NCBI GenBank assembly: GCA_945288535.1
Contig: CALYQQ010000003.1
Coordinates: 1-64,000 of the forward strand
DNA length: 64,000 bases
Direction: 5' to 3'
DNA from: an uncultured Enterobacterales bacterium
GTDB taxonomy: Bacteria; Pseudomonadota; Gammaproteobacteria; Enterobacterales; CALYQQ01
Each line of letters opens with the position of its first letter. The first letter of the stretch is position 1. Positions 40,946-51,112 of this stretch are shown piece after piece. Under the pieces are notes generated by a model. It saw only the letters and a list, made by a program, of their open reading frames with translations, did not search any database and was not told the origin of the DNA. The position numbers were made by a program, and so were the translations under genes.

Positions 40946-41279
40946 ATAGTATACCTCTTTTGTTACTGATAGGAACAGTAGGTTAAAAAGCAATGCAGTA
41001 AAGCAGTAGAGAATATCTATTTTTATCAGCATAAAAAGATGAAACAGCTGATTGATCGAGTAGTGAACTAAAAGCAAATTCCCTCTTACTTAAGTATATG
41101 TAATTTACTCTATTCTTTTACTATTTTTAGTTATAATGTTTGATCTCATTACTATGTTCTAACAAAAAAACACCATAAGGGCAATAGAAGGTATAATATT
41201 TCCTTACTATATTGAGATTTAATATTATAATTTGTGATCAATGTTGATTTTGTTTTTCATATCCGTAGTATGCTCTTTC

Positions 41280-41361
41280 AATTAATCAGCGATATTACAA
41301 TCATCCTTGAAAAAAGACGATTGTTTGCTCTTTTCCAAGGATCAGCTTGATTAATTTTTTT
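41280..41361 (+). terminator. Structured element with U-tract upstream of upp
   Basis: TCCTTG (41304-41309) pairs with CAAGGA (41336-41341), and the stem continues inward with AAAAGA/TCTTTT. Outer segments can pair in two ways: AATCA with TGATT (41348-41352), or the 11-base AATTAATCAGC (41280-41290) with GCtTGATTAATT (41345-41356). Seven T residues follow at 41355-41361. It has the look of an intrinsic terminator, yet no gene lies before it on the plus strand. It is therefore a candidate attenuator in the upp leader or the end of a small RNA. Confidence 0.6.
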
Positions 41362-41518
41362 CTGATAATAAGCAATTATTTTTGTTTTTTTGATGTTATG
41401 GCCTGAAAAATAAAAATAGATGTCATTAAATTGGAAAATTTTCACTATTTACTGAAATTACATTAAAAATCTGGTAATTTTAAGTTTGATATGTTGATTG
41501 ATAAGAGGAACAGAAATA

Positions 41519-42145
41519 ATGAAAGTTGTTGAGGTCAAACACCCACTGGTAAAGCATAAACTTGGCTTAATGAGGGAAGAAAATGTGAGTACCAAGCGCT
41601 TTCGAGAACTGGCTTCTGAGGTTGGTAGTCTGTTAACTTATGAAGCAACTGCTGATTTAGAAACAGAAAAGGTGACAATTGAAGGTTGGAATGGTCCTGT
41701 TGAAATAGAACAAATTAAAGGTAAAAAAATTACGGTAGTACCGATTTTGCGTGCCGGTTTAGGTATGATGGAGGGGGTATTAGAACATGTACCCAGTGCA
41801 AGAATTAGTGTTGTCGGTGTCTATCGCGATGAGGAAACCTTAAAACCGGTACCTTACTTCCATAAATTAGCATCAAATATTGATGAGCGTATGGCATTAA
41901 TTGTCGATCCTATGTTAGCAACAGGTGGATCAATGATTGCCACAATTGATTTGTTGAAAAAATCGGGTTGTAATACAATCAAAGTATTAGTCCTTGTTGC
42001 AGCTCCAGAGGGCATTGCGGCTTTGGAACATAGCCATCCAGATGTGGAAGTTTATACAGCATCCATAGATAAAGGTCTTAATGAAAATGGATACATCATT
42101 CCAGGATTAGGTGATGCGGGTGATAAATTATTCGGTACAAAATAA
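41519..42145 (+). CDS. upp: Uracil phosphoribosyltransferase
   Basis: Salvages uracil to UMP with PRPP. The 208-residue protein is the same length as E. coli Upp and nearly identical in long blocks, such as [34 protein letters not shown] and the PRPP loop [14 protein letters not shown]. The frame is open seven codons upstream, but ATG 41519 matches the E. coli start, with AAGAGGAA ahead of it. uraA, which usually follows, is absent here. A terminator-like element lies about 160 bases upstream. Confidence 0.97.
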   Translation: MKVVEVKHPLVKHKLGLMREENVSTKRFRELASEVGSLLTYEATADLETEKVTIEGWNGPVEIEQIKGKKITVVPILRAGLGMMEGVLEHVPSARISVVGVYRDEETLKPVPYFHKLASNIDERMALIVDPMLATGGSMIATIDLLKKSGCNTIKVLVLVAAPEGIAALEHSHPDVEVYTASIDKGLNENGYIIPGLGDAGDKLFGTK

Positions 42146-42414
42146 GTTAATCAATGATGCTGATTATTTATATAATCTCTGACATAATTGCATCTGTTAT
42201 ATTTATGCAGTAAATGAATATATGCCAGATTTTTTATAATCACTGTATTACAATACACAGTATTACTATAATTATAATCGGTCATGATGGATGAGACATT
42301 ACATAACTACGTGCATTGTCAGTGCTCTCATTTGTTATGGCTTATGATATAAATCAGAGATTATATAATTTACATCACGAGTTATTACGTCATAAGTTAG
42401 TATTGGAGTTGATT

Positions 42415-43116
42415 CTGAGTACACTCGCACAGATACCATTACCTTTATCATTACCAAATGATGAAACATTTGCTAGTTTCGTTGCTGGTGAAAATGGAGC
42501 GTTATTGTCTGTGTTGCAGCAATGTTTATTATCACCTAATTTTATGACGGTTTATTTTTGGGCACCGGTATGTGCTGGACGTAGTCATTTGTTGCATGCA
42601 GCATGTAATGAAATCGCCCAGAGAGGACAGCCTGTCGTTTATATTCCATTAAAAAAGCATGATCAGTTAACTCCTGCATTGCTTGATGGCATGGAGCAAA
42701 CATCGCTTATTTGTATTGATGATATTGATAAGGTCTCAGGTCAGTCGAATTGGGAATTAGCTATTTTCGATCTCTATAACCGCTGTTTGGAAATTAATCA
42801 TTGTAGTTTATTTATTACCGGTAATGCATCTCCTGTAGAATTAAATTTATCATTACCTGATTTGGTTTCTCGTTTGGAGTGGGGGCAAGTATATAAGCTT
42901 AATCCTTTATCCGATGAACAAAAGTTATTAGCATTGCAACGTCGGGCTGTATTAAGAGGGTTTGAATTGCCCGACGATGTCGGACAATTTTTATTTAAAA
43001 GGTTAGATAGGCAAATGGATTCATTATTTTCCGCACTAGATTGTTTAGATCAGGCATCTATTCGCGCACAACGTAAATTAACGATCCCCTTTGTAAAAGA
43101 AATATTGTCTTTATAA
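42415..43116 (+). CDS. hda: DnaA regulatory inactivator Hda (CTG start)
   Basis: AAA+ protein homologous to DnaA that, bound to the DNA-loaded beta clamp, triggers hydrolysis of ATP-DnaA and prevents re-initiation. No ATG, GTG or TTG gives a satisfactory start. CTG at 42415, with GGAG six bases upstream, yields 233 residues, the same as E. coli Hda, which is also reported to start with CTG. The clamp-binding motif QIPLPL then falls at residues 6-11, aligning with QLSLPL in E. coli. The [11 protein letters not shown]alker A region, the CIDDID Walker B region and the C-terminal [14 protein letters not shown] are present. An ATG at 42316 is in frame but would add 33 unrelated residues. Confidence 0.93.
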   Translation: MSTLAQIPLPLSLPNDETFASFVAGENGALLSVLQQCLLSPNFMTVYFWAPVCAGRSHLLHAACNEIAQRGQPVVYIPLKKHDQLTPALLDGMEQTSLICIDDIDKVSGQSNWELAIFDLYNRCLEINHCSLFITGNASPVELNLSLPDLVSRLEWGQVYKLNPLSDEQKLLALQRRAVLRGFELPDDVGQFLFKRLDRQMDSLFSALDCLDQASIRAQRKLTIPFVKEILSL

Positions 43117-43237
43117 ATCTAGTATTGTTATTTCGTCAGTTATACATATAATTTATATCTATATATCTATTAACTTACTTTATCATTACCCTAAAAACGA
43201 AATTTAATATACTCTGCTAGTGCACCCGGAGCTATGA

Positions 43238-43597
43238 TTATTCAATTATGGTCAATATTTGCTCAGGTGGTCGGCCGACTCTAGCTTGGTCATTACATAC
43301 GACAATAGGACGTTCAATTAGTATAGGGTGTATTATCATAGCAGAAATTAAGTCTTTTTCTGATAATGTTGGATCGTCTAACTGAAGTTTAGTATAAAGA
43401 TTGTCTTTTCTTCTCATTAATTGTCGTGCAGAGCTATAGCCTAATTGTTGTATTAGTCTATTTAGTGTTATTTCATCTGGTGGTGTCGAAAGGTAATTAA
43501 CTATTTTCGGCTGTATCGATCTTTCTTTTAATAGTGCTAGTGTTTCACGGCTTTTAGAACATGCTGGATTATGATATATCGTTACGTTCAGTGGCAT
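43238..43597 (-). CDS. yfgD: ArsC-family reductase YfgD
   Basis: A 119-residue member of the glutaredoxin-dependent arsenate reductase family, with Cys13 in the NPACSKSR motif, plus the IERPIVV block and the RVGRPPE end. It is the E. coli yfgD counterpart, next to bepA in both genomes and convergent with hda. No arsenite exporter or ArsR gene is nearby, so its role in arsenic resistance is unproven. The gap to bepA is 41 bases, suggesting one leftward unit. Confidence 0.9.
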   Translation of the reverse strand: MPLNVTIYHNPACSKSRETLALLKERSIQPKIVNYLSTPPDEITLNRLIQQLGYSSARQLMRRKDNLYTKLQLDDPTLSEKDLISAMIIHPILIERPIVVCNDQARVGRPPEQILTIIE

Positions 43598-43638
43598 TTA
43601 GCTCTCCTAATGATGACCTTTAAAATGAATTTGTTAAA

Positions 43639-45105
43639 TTAATTACGTTCATATTGTTGATAGCGTTTTTGCATCTGGCGGAATTGATCTATTCTTGCAT
43701 CATAACGTGCTTGTTGTATGCTATTTATGTTTCTTTCTCTACTCGCCATAACTAATGTATTTATTGCTTCTTTTAATTGACCGTTTAATGCAAATATTTC
43801 TGCTCTCGCAGCTAGTGCTTCGTCATTATGTCCTTGTTTCGCTGCGGCACTTTCCAATAAGGACCAACCATTACTATCATTTGGGTTATCAAACGTATAA
43901 CGTGTTAATAGCGCTGTTGCTTTGGTAGCTTGTCCTGATTCTATGTAGGCATTAGCTAAGTTGATTTGTAATATTGCATTATTAGGTTGATTTTTCCTGA
44001 CTTGTTCTAATCGGTTGACGGCTTGATTTACGTTACCACTTGCAAGATCAATGTCAGTGATCAAATCAATAAACCATATATTATTAGGCTGCTGTTGCAA
44101 TAGTGATTGAGTGATTTTCCGTGCTTCAGTATAGTTTTTCTTTTGGTAATAATTAATTGCTTGTCCATATTGTACAGCAATTTTTGAATTATTGTCGCCC
44201 TTAGCGTATTGGCTGATTAATGCTTGTAATGATTGTTCTTTTGTTTGGCTCGTGTCATACATTGCAGCAATTCGGAATTTTGCTAACAAATAATCCTGTG
44301 AAGAGGGTACTTTTTTTCGCCCCATTTGATTTACACGATTACGCATATCTGAAATCCGTGATTCTGGTAATGGGTGTGTTAATAACATTTCAGGAGGTAA
44401 ACTTGTGTATCGATATTGATCAGCAAGTTTTTGCATGAAGTTATACATCGCTTGAGGATCAAATCCAGCACGTTGCAAAATACCCAATCCTATACGGTCA
44501 GCTTCCTGTTCATTAGATTGCGTAAAGCTGATTACACTTTGTTCTCTGCCTGCTAATGTTGTTGTCAGTGCAGCCATGCCGGCTTCTGGGCTTGCCATTG
44601 TTAATAACATTGATCCTAATGCGCTTGCCCATGTTAATGGCGCACTACGACTTTGTTCTTCCATATGTCTGGCTAAGTGGCGTTGTGTGACATGTGATAT
44701 TTCGTGGGCAATAACTGATGCTAATTGACTTTCATTATCTGTTTCTTGTAGCAAACTTGAATGTAATACAACATTACCACCGAAGAAAGCAAATGCATTA
44801 ATTTGCTTATTATTAATAAGATAAAATGTAAAGGGCATCTTTACTGAGTTTGCTTGAGCAACTAGTCGATGACCAAGAGTATTAATATAATTGACAAGTA
44901 ATGGATCATAAATAAAAGGCGCGACACCACGTAATTGGCGACGATAGAAATCCCCTATCGCCTGTTCTTGATTAATACTCAAGGTTGCTGCGGCTACTGT
45001 GCCCATTTCAGGTAGTGAATCTTGTATATCAGCAAGAGATATACTTGATTTAAATAGCAGGCTAATGAAGGTAATCAATAATAATTTTTTGTATTTTCTA
45101 AGCAT
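43639..45105 (-). CDS. bepA: Periplasmic metalloprotease/chaperone BepA (YfgC)
   Basis: M48 zinc protease that checks LptD and other outer-membrane proteins. The 488-residue protein (E. coli 487) has a signal peptide with probable cleavage after SLA (residue 25). The zinc motif HEISH is at residues 134-138, with the third ligand in NEQEADRIG. A C-terminal TPR domain runs from about residue 310. Start ATG at 45105. It precedes yfgD on the minus strand and diverges from perM across 550 AT-rich bases. Confidence 0.95.
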   Translation of the reverse strand: MLRKYKKLLLITFISLLFKSSISLADIQDSLPEMGTVAAATLSINQEQAIGDFYRRQLRGVAPFIYDPLLVNYINTLGHRLVAQANSVKMPFTFYLINNKQINAFAFFGGNVVLHSSLLQETDNESQLASVIAHEISHVTQRHLARHMEEQSRSAPLTWASALGSMLLTMASPEAGMAALTTTLAGREQSVISFTQSNEQEADRIGLGILQRAGFDPQAMYNFMQKLADQYRYTSLPPEMLLTHPLPESRISDMRNRVNQMGRKKVPSSQDYLLAKFRIAAMYDTSQTKEQSLQALISQYAKGDNNSKIAVQYGQAINYYQKKNYTEARKITQSLLQQQPNNIWFIDLITDIDLASGNVNQAVNRLEQVRKNQPNNAILQINLANAYIESGQATKATALLTRYTFDNPNDSNGWSLLESAAAKQGHNDEALAARAEIFALNGQLKEAINTLVMASRERNINSIQQARYDARIDQFRQMQKRYQQYERN

Positions 45106-45655
45106 AACAAGATCCTAAAGATAGCGGATTATATTGTTAATGAATGACATTACTACTTATTAGATTTAAATAACATCAGCATAGATAAAATATGGGTGAC
45201 TTACGGATAACATCGTTAAATTATTTTCCATATTATTAAGTAGATAGAGCCACTATTATTAGTGTTTTATGCAGCAAATTGTAATCACTGTTATTATTTC
45301 ATCATTAGATAAAATAAACACTCCTCGGTTATTACAATTATAGCGGTATAGTAGTTTTGCATAAAATAACTCTTTTCTGATAATAGGGTATAGCTCCGTA
45401 ATAAATTATATTGTCTATATAATGCTATCTATTTATGAAGTAAATAAACGTAATAATGTAGTAGCAGGATTGATTTTAATCAAAGGTAGTTAAAACTTAT
45501 ATGATAGCTTATCGAGTTATTTAGAATATTTCTTTAGTAATAAGTGTGATATTGATGTGATAAGGCTACGCTCGTATGATGACGCTATAAATTATAAAAT
45601 TAATTATATGATGGCATTAAGGATATGTTAATCATAATATGAGGATAGCGGAGTT
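45106..45655. other. Divergent spacer between bepA and perM
   Basis: About 550 AT-rich bases between two divergent genes. No frame, RNA gene or clear repeat is seen. In E. coli bepA controls belong to the sigma-E regulon, but I could not identify a sigma-E type promoter here. Confidence 0.45.
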
Positions 45656-46735
45656 ATGTTCAATCTATTATTTAAATGGTATAAGCGCCGGTTTAGTGAT
45701 CCACAAGCAATTGCATTGTTAGTCATACTTATTATTGGCTTTTGTATTATCTATTTTTTTAGTCATATTTTAGCGCCGTTACTTATCGCTATTGTCTTAG
45801 CTTATTTACTTGAGTGGCCAACTCAACGGCTTATCCATATAGGATTATCACGTAGTTTAGCATCTACTCTTGTTGTTATCTTTTTTTGTAGTTTTGTTAT
45901 TATGGGGCTGTTTACTGTATTTCCTGTCGCTTGGCAGCAAGGTGTAAACTTTTCAGAAGATATTCCTGATATGTTAAATCATTTTTACACGCTTGCATCT
46001 TCATTACCAAAGCATTATCCAAACCTTCTTAGTGTTAATTTGATTGATGTTATGGTGGAAAATTTACGCAGCAAAGTGCCGATATTAACTGATTCATTAG
46101 TAAAATTTTCTATGGCATCAGTAATAGGAATGTTTACTTGGTTAGTTTATATAATTATTGTGCCTATGATGGTATTCTTTTTGTTAAAGGATAAGTCAAT
46201 GGTACAACAAGCTTTTTTAAAAGTTTTACCACGAGATAGAGGGTTAGCGAGTCAGATTTGGATTGAATTAAATCAGCAAATTATGAATTATATTCGCGGT
46301 AAGGTTGTTGAAATTTTTGTTATGGCTGTTGCCAGTTATGTCATTTTTTTTATTTTCGATTTACAGTATTCTTTGTTATTGGCTGTTTTAGTGGGCTTTT
46401 CATCAATTGTTCCTTATATTGGTACAATTGTGGTTTCAATTCCTGTTGCTATTGTTGCTTTATTTCAATGGGGTATAACAAGTGATTTTTGGTGGGTATT
46501 TTGTTGTTATTTAGTCCTTCAAACGTTGGATGGTAATTTATTAGTTCCGCTTCTTTTTTCTGGGGTTGTTAATATTCATCCATTTATTCTCATATTATCC
46601 GTTGTTGTATTTGGTGGACTTTGGGGTTTTTGGGGCGTTTTTTTCGCTATTCCATTGGCTACGCTTATTAAATCTATTATGATGGCATGGCCTGAGACGC
46701 TAAGTGAAGAAGAAAAAAATAATGCATTAGATTGA
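45656..46735 (+). CDS. perM: AI-2E family permease PerM (YfgO)
   Basis: A 359-residue polytopic inner-membrane protein of the PerM/AI-2E transporter family, with about seven or eight hydrophobic helices. Typical segments are FSHILAPLLIAIVLAYLLEWP near the start, the Leu-rich YSLLLAVLVGFSSIVPYIGTI block and LWGFWGVFFAIPLATLIKSI at the end. The substrate of PerM is not established. It diverges from bepA as in E. coli and is convergent with bcp across 60 bases containing a hairpin (GGaACAAAC/GTTTGTCC). Confidence 0.92.
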   Translation: MFNLLFKWYKRRFSDPQAIALLVILIIGFCIIYFFSHILAPLLIAIVLAYLLEWPTQRLIHIGLSRSLASTLVVIFFCSFVIMGLFTVFPVAWQQGVNFSEDIPDMLNHFYTLASSLPKHYPNLLSVNLIDVMVENLRSKVPILTDSLVKFSMASVIGMFTWLVYIIIVPMMVFFLLKDKSMVQQAFLKVLPRDRGLASQIWIELNQQIMNYIRGKVVEIFVMAVASYVIFFIFDLQYSLLLAVLVGFSSIVPYIGTIVVSIPVAIVALFQWGITSDFWWVFCCYLVLQTLDGNLLVPLLFSGVVNIHPFILILSVVVFGGLWGFWGVFFAIPLATLIKSIMMAWPETLSEEEKNNALD

Positions 46736-46795
46736 GAGCAAAAGAAGGGAACAAACAATGATAGTGAATCGTTTGTCCGCCTAATCCTTATTAAT

Positions 46796-47263
46796 TTAAT
46801 GGTTATCCAGATAGTTCAAAATAATTTCGTGATGATTACTGATTTTAAAATCATCAAAAACATGCTCAATTTTGCCATCAGAATTAATTAAAAAGCTTAT
46901 ACGATGTATTCCATTATAAACTTTTCCCATAAATGATTTTTCACCCCAGACACCAAATGCTTCAGCTATTTTATGATTTTCATCAGATAATAAAGTAAAA
47001 TTTAACACTTCTTTTTCCGCAAAACGGGATAATTTTTCAGGTTTATCTGTACTTATACCTATAACATCAATTCCTTTTTGTTTAAATATATTCATGTTAT
47101 CTCGTAAACCACAGGCTTGAACTGTACATCCAGGTGTCATTGCTTTTGGATAAAAATAAATTAAGACGCGTTGATTATTGTAATCAGACAAACTAATTTC
47201 TTCACCATCTTGATCTAATAGGGTGAATTGGGGGGCAGTATCTCCTACCTTAAGTGGACTCAT
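46796..47263 (-). CDS. bcp: Thiol peroxidase Bcp (peroxiredoxin Q)
   Basis: A 155-residue peroxiredoxin that reduces peroxides with thioredoxin or glutaredoxin. It has the peroxidatic Cys46 and resolving Cys51 in TPGCTVQAC, spaced five residues apart as in E. coli Bcp, and the conserved YFYPKA and GVWGEK segments. The RBS is GGAGAG just before ATG 47263. gcvR, which often sits upstream of bcp, is not present. Confidence 0.96.
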   Translation of the reverse strand: MSPLKVGDTAPQFTLLDQDGEEISLSDYNNQRVLIYFYPKAMTPGCTVQACGLRDNMNIFKQKGIDVIGISTDKPEKLSRFAEKEVLNFTLLSDENHKIAEAFGVWGEKSFMGKVYNGIHRISFLINSDGKIEHVFDDFKISNHHEIILNYLDNH

Positions 47264-47980
47264 GACAACTCTCCATTTTTTTATTTCTATTAAAGACGTA
47301 TGATAATATTAGTTATGCTTCTTACTGACATTAACAGCTTATAGCAAAGTTGTTTAATACTAGTATGTGGATTATTAGTTATATCCATTGTTATAGATGT
47401 AACGCATGATTGCGTTATTATTTTCATCTAAATATGTTTTTGATACAAGTTCAGTTATCTGACTTTTCCTGTAGTGAGGTAAATTTATATCATTTTAAAT
47501 AGAGCTAATTACTTTATTTAGTTTTTATGAATAAATAGTTATTAGGTTATTAAGATCGTAAAGTAATTGTAAGTAATTTCTTATTACCATAAGAATATCA
47601 TCTACATTTTATTTAATAATTAGTAAGAGATATTAAGTTAACAGTATCCTTATTCCTTGACAATAGCATAATAATAGTTGCTTTTTTTATATTACTTAAT
47701 TCAGTTTATTATAAAAGCCATAATAATTTATAATGTAAAACAGAGAGTTGATAACATAGAGTTAAGTTGATTTTCTTGTTATGTGTTTGGAATGCTTTGT
47801 GGAGGTAATTGCAAAAGGCACTTTTCAGATTAAGAGATTAAAGGCAATACTATGGTGGTAGTAAATAGGGTTAAACCAAGCATTTTATTAAAGGTGATGT
47901 GGTGAAGTTACTTGCTTTTGATCGCTACTCAAAAGTACTATTAGTAAATAGTAATTAATATGAGCTAAGAGGATCTGTTT
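47264..47980. other. Divergent spacer between bcp and dapA
   Basis: About 720 bases without a gene. In E. coli gcvR lies here between bcp and dapA. I see no remnant of it in any frame. The promoters of bcp (leftward) and dapA (rightward) should be at the edges. Confidence 0.45.
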
Positions 47981-48859
47981 ATGTTTACGGGAAGTATTGT
48001 TGCATTGATTACGCCAATGCAAACAAATGGTGAAGTAGATCGAGATAGTTTAAAAAAACTGGTTGAGTATCATATTAATAGTGGAACTACTGGTATAGTA
48101 TCAGTAGGGACAACAGGTGAATCGGCAACATTAAATCACCACGAACATGCGGATGTTGTCAAAATGACATTAGACTTCGCTAATGGACGTATTCCCATTA
48201 TTGCCGGTACTGGTGCTAATTCTACTGCTGAAGCTATTTCTTTAACTAAATCATTGGATAAATCAGGTATCGTTGGTTGCTTAAGTGTTACACCTTATTA
48301 TAATAAACCAACTCAAGAAGGATTATTTCAACATTTTAAAGCAATTGCAGAAAACACAGAAATCCCCCAAATTTTATATAATGTGCCAGGGCGTACAGGA
48401 TGTGATCTCTTACCTGAGACAGTTGCTCGCTTATCCGAAATAACAAATATTATTGGTATCAAAGATGCTACAGGTAATTTAAGTCGAGTGAGTCAAATGC
48501 AGGCATTAATTTCGTCTGAATTTAACTATTTAAGTGGTGATGATGCAACCTCATTGGATTTTTTACAACTTGGTGGACATGGCGTTATTTCAGTAACAGC
48601 AAATGTAGCGCCAAAAGAGATGGTTAAGTTGTGTTCGCTCGCGAAAGCACAACAATTTACACAAGCACGAACATTAAATCAGCGTTTAATGCCACTTCAT
48701 CATAAATTATTTATAGAATCAAATCCAATTCCTGTAAAATGGGCTTGTAAACGTTTAGGATTAATAACTGATGATGTCATGCGTTTGCCTATGACAACAT
48801 TAAGTAATTCAGCACAATATATAGTCGAAGAAGCCTTGAAACAGGCTGGTTTGTTATAA
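47981..48859 (+). CDS. dapA: 4-hydroxy-tetrahydrodipicolinate synthase
   Basis: Condenses pyruvate with aspartate semialdehyde at the branch to diaminopimelate and lysine. The 292-residue (beta/alpha)8 protein equals E. coli DapA in length. It has the Schiff-base Lys161 ([11 protein letters not shown]), Tyr133, Thr44 and Tyr107 at the same positions, plus GTTGESATL. bamC follows 16 bases later, as in E. coli. DapE, a later enzyme of the same pathway, is encoded at 55.9-57.0 kb. Confidence 0.97.
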   Translation: MFTGSIVALITPMQTNGEVDRDSLKKLVEYHINSGTTGIVSVGTTGESATLNHHEHADVVKMTLDFANGRIPIIAGTGANSTAEAISLTKSLDKSGIVGCLSVTPYYNKPTQEGLFQHFKAIAENTEIPQILYNVPGRTGCDLLPETVARLSEITNIIGIKDATGNLSRVSQMQALISSEFNYLSGDDATSLDFLQLGGHGVISVTANVAPKEMVKLCSLAKAQQFTQARTLNQRLMPLHHKLFIESNPIPVKWACKRLGLITDDVMRLPMTTLSNSAQYIVEEALKQAGLL

Positions 48860-48875
48860 CAAACGGGAAATTTTG

Positions 48876-49892
48876 ATGGCCTCTATCTTACAAAAAACAG
48901 TTATACTTTCATTAGCTATGCTTGTTACTGCTTGTTCCACGAGCCAGCAATCCAAACGCGAAGCCCTTGGCGATGAAAGCTATCTAAATACAGCAAAACT
49001 TCGAGAAATAATTATTTCTCCAGGAATGACATTACCTTTGCCTTATAGCGATTACCGTATACCCAATGTTGAGACACATGGGGAACTTGGTAAAGCTGTG
49101 GATATCCGTCCCCCCGATCAACTTATTCCTGCAATTAAGGGAATAAGAGCACAGTCGGAAGGAAATTCTGGGATTATCTTATTTGATTTTTCATTGCAAT
49201 ATGATTTGCCTACTTTAATTAAACAATCACTTGAAGTGAATAAACAAGCAATCAGTGCGCGTCCAGATAGTAATACTTTTATTACAGACTGGATTGAATG
49301 GAAACGAGGTGATGAAACGGTCTCTTATAAGGCACGTTATGAAATCAGTATTAAAGATACGGGTTATCAACCTGCTATTTCTGTTAGATTAGGCGATATT
49401 CGTCATGAAACTGATGCTACAGTGATGGATAAAGTACAGATTCATCGTTACACAATAGCCATGATTAATAGCTTGATCAACGGCATGGAATTTGTATTGG
49501 AACAACATGACAAGAAACAACAACGTACTTCTACAAATACGCTATTAGTAACCAGTTCTACTGATGAGGCAGGATTACCTATTCTTATTGTTCGAGGTGC
49601 CTATCGTCAAGTATGGCAACGGTTACCTGAAGCACTGGCTAAAATTGGTATGACTGTTGGTGACGCTAACCAATCACATGGAACAATGAGCCTAAAATAC
49701 CGTTCATTAAGTAGTGCCGCATTGGATTCACTTGGTGTAAATGACCCAGCGTTAGATAAATCTGATTATAGTTTACAGGTTGGTGATTTAGATAATCGAA
49801 CTAGTTTGCAGTTTAGAAGTAAAGCAGGCCAACCATTAAGTGAAAATGCTAACAAGGCGCTGCAGGCATTAATGCAAGCAGCATTTAAGTAA
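48876..49892 (+). CDS. bamC: Outer-membrane assembly lipoprotein BamC
   Basis: A 338-residue lipoprotein of the BAM complex. The signal peptide ends in a lipobox with Cys20 (LVTAC). An unstructured N-terminal stretch (GDESYL, then LGKAVDIRPP) that docks on BamD is followed by two helix-grip domains. Conservation with E. coli BamC is best in the N-terminal part and in TDWIEW. The frame opens at a TTG one codon before, but ATG 48876 is preferred. It shares the dapA transcript, and a terminator follows. Confidence 0.92.
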   Translation: MASILQKTVILSLAMLVTACSTSQQSKREALGDESYLNTAKLREIIISPGMTLPLPYSDYRIPNVETHGELGKAVDIRPPDQLIPAIKGIRAQSEGNSGIILFDFSLQYDLPTLIKQSLEVNKQAISARPDSNTFITDWIEWKRGDETVSYKARYEISIKDTGYQPAISVRLGDIRHETDATVMDKVQIHRYTIAMINSLINGMEFVLEQHDKKQQRTSTNTLLVTSSTDEAGLPILIVRGAYRQVWQRLPEALAKIGMTVGDANQSHGTMSLKYRSLSSAALDSLGVNDPALDKSDYSLQVGDLDNRTSLQFRSKAGQPLSENANKALQALMQAAFK

Positions 49893-49922
49893 AATATAAT
49901 GGAATAATACGTTATTCATACT

Positions 49923-49946
49923 AGAGGCTATTTTTAGCCTCTTTTT
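49923..49946 (+). terminator. Rho-independent terminator of dapA-bamC
   Basis: An 8-bp perfect stem, AGAGGCTA with TAGCCTCT, a 4-base T loop and a following T run. It lies 30 bases beyond the bamC stop. Confidence 0.93.
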
Positions 49947-50596
49947 ATTAGATTGAGAATGAATAGCTAGCTGGTCTTTTAGTTAAATTTAGTGTCGTTA
50001 ATGGTATGTTTTATTAGTACTACTAACAAATAAACTAAACTGTATTTTTTATCGTGACATTTTAATCTCTGATTAGCAATGCGTGAGTTTTAAGCTTATC
50101 CTTAAAATTAGTTTGTATAATAGAATTATATAGTGACTCAGCATAAATACTCGTGATGTTAGCACAATAGATCTATACATTAAGTTAAGTATTATCGATA
50201 TGAAGTCTTTCTTTGTGTTAGAAAAAGTAAGTTATTATTCTATTATTTTGTTACTAATAAAAATTTGGCTTAATAATTAACCGTAATTTAACTCAATTAA
50301 ACATGATTTTTTATTATCCTTATAGAATAAGACAGCAAATATACAGTTTTTTTGTCAGATCATGAATGGTAATTTAATTAAAAAATTAATCAATAATACT
50401 TTTTTGATGATTTTTGGCGAGTTATTTGATCTTATTGGGTTAGTTTTATAGCATCTTAAGTGATCACTTTAATTAATTAAACATCGCCGAATTTTACCTC
50501 CGATACTATATTAAAAGGGTTACTTCTTGTCTAGCCGGTAAACATTAATTAATATGGAAAGCATTTATTTTTGGTCACTCTTCGCCGGTATCTCAT
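49947..50596. other. Spacer after bamC, no gene seen
   Basis: About 650 AT-rich bases with no useful frame. In E. coli purC follows bamC. It is not here, and no remnant is evident. Confidence 0.45.
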
Positions 50597-51055
50597 ATGA
50601 CACATATAATCGATGCTTCATTGGCTTTATTACTTATACTTGCAGCTTTAGGTTATTTTAGCGGTAATAATACTGTTACTGCAGCGGTACTGATTTTAAT
50701 AATTTTTAAGTTACCCTATGTCAATACGGCGTTACCTTGGTTAGAAAGAAAAGGTTTATTTGTAGGAATTATAATACTTACAGCTGCCGTTATGGTACCT
50801 CTGGCTACTGGGAAAATTAACATAAATACGCTGTTACACTCATTTATTGAATGGCATTCTTTACTAGCTATTGCCATCGGGATTTTAGTTTCATGGCTTG
50901 GAGCACGCGGTGCTACTGTGATGACGACAACTCCTTCACTAGTACCAGGATTAATTATTGGCACAGTTATTGGTGTAGCCTTATTTAAAGGTATTCCTGT
51001 AGGGCCTTTAATCGCTGCAGGTATGATATCTTTGATTATAGGTAAAGGTCATTAA
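50597..51055 (+). CDS. yeaL: DUF441 membrane protein YeaL
   Basis: A 152-residue inner-membrane protein with four hydrophobic helices and the family blocks LPWLERKGLFVGIIILT, WHSLLAIAIGILVSWLGARG and IPVGPLIAAGMISLIIG. It corresponds to E. coli YeaL (DUF441), of unknown function. In E. coli yeaL is elsewhere; here it precedes tmcA by 57 bases. Confidence 0.9.
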   Translation: MTHIIDASLALLLILAALGYFSGNNTVTAAVLILIIFKLPYVNTALPWLERKGLFVGIIILTAAVMVPLATGKININTLLHSFIEWHSLLAIAIGILVSWLGARGATVMTTTPSLVPGLIIGTVIGVALFKGIPVGPLIAAGMISLIIGKGH

Positions 51056-51112
51056 AACTATTTGATGTTGTTTTGTTGATGTTATTTTATTGAAAATGGT
51101 TGTTTTGTAAAA

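Noticed and set aside
42316..42414. ATG start adding 33 residues to Hda
   Set aside because: The extension does not resemble any Hda N-terminus and buries the clamp-binding motif, which should be at the very start.
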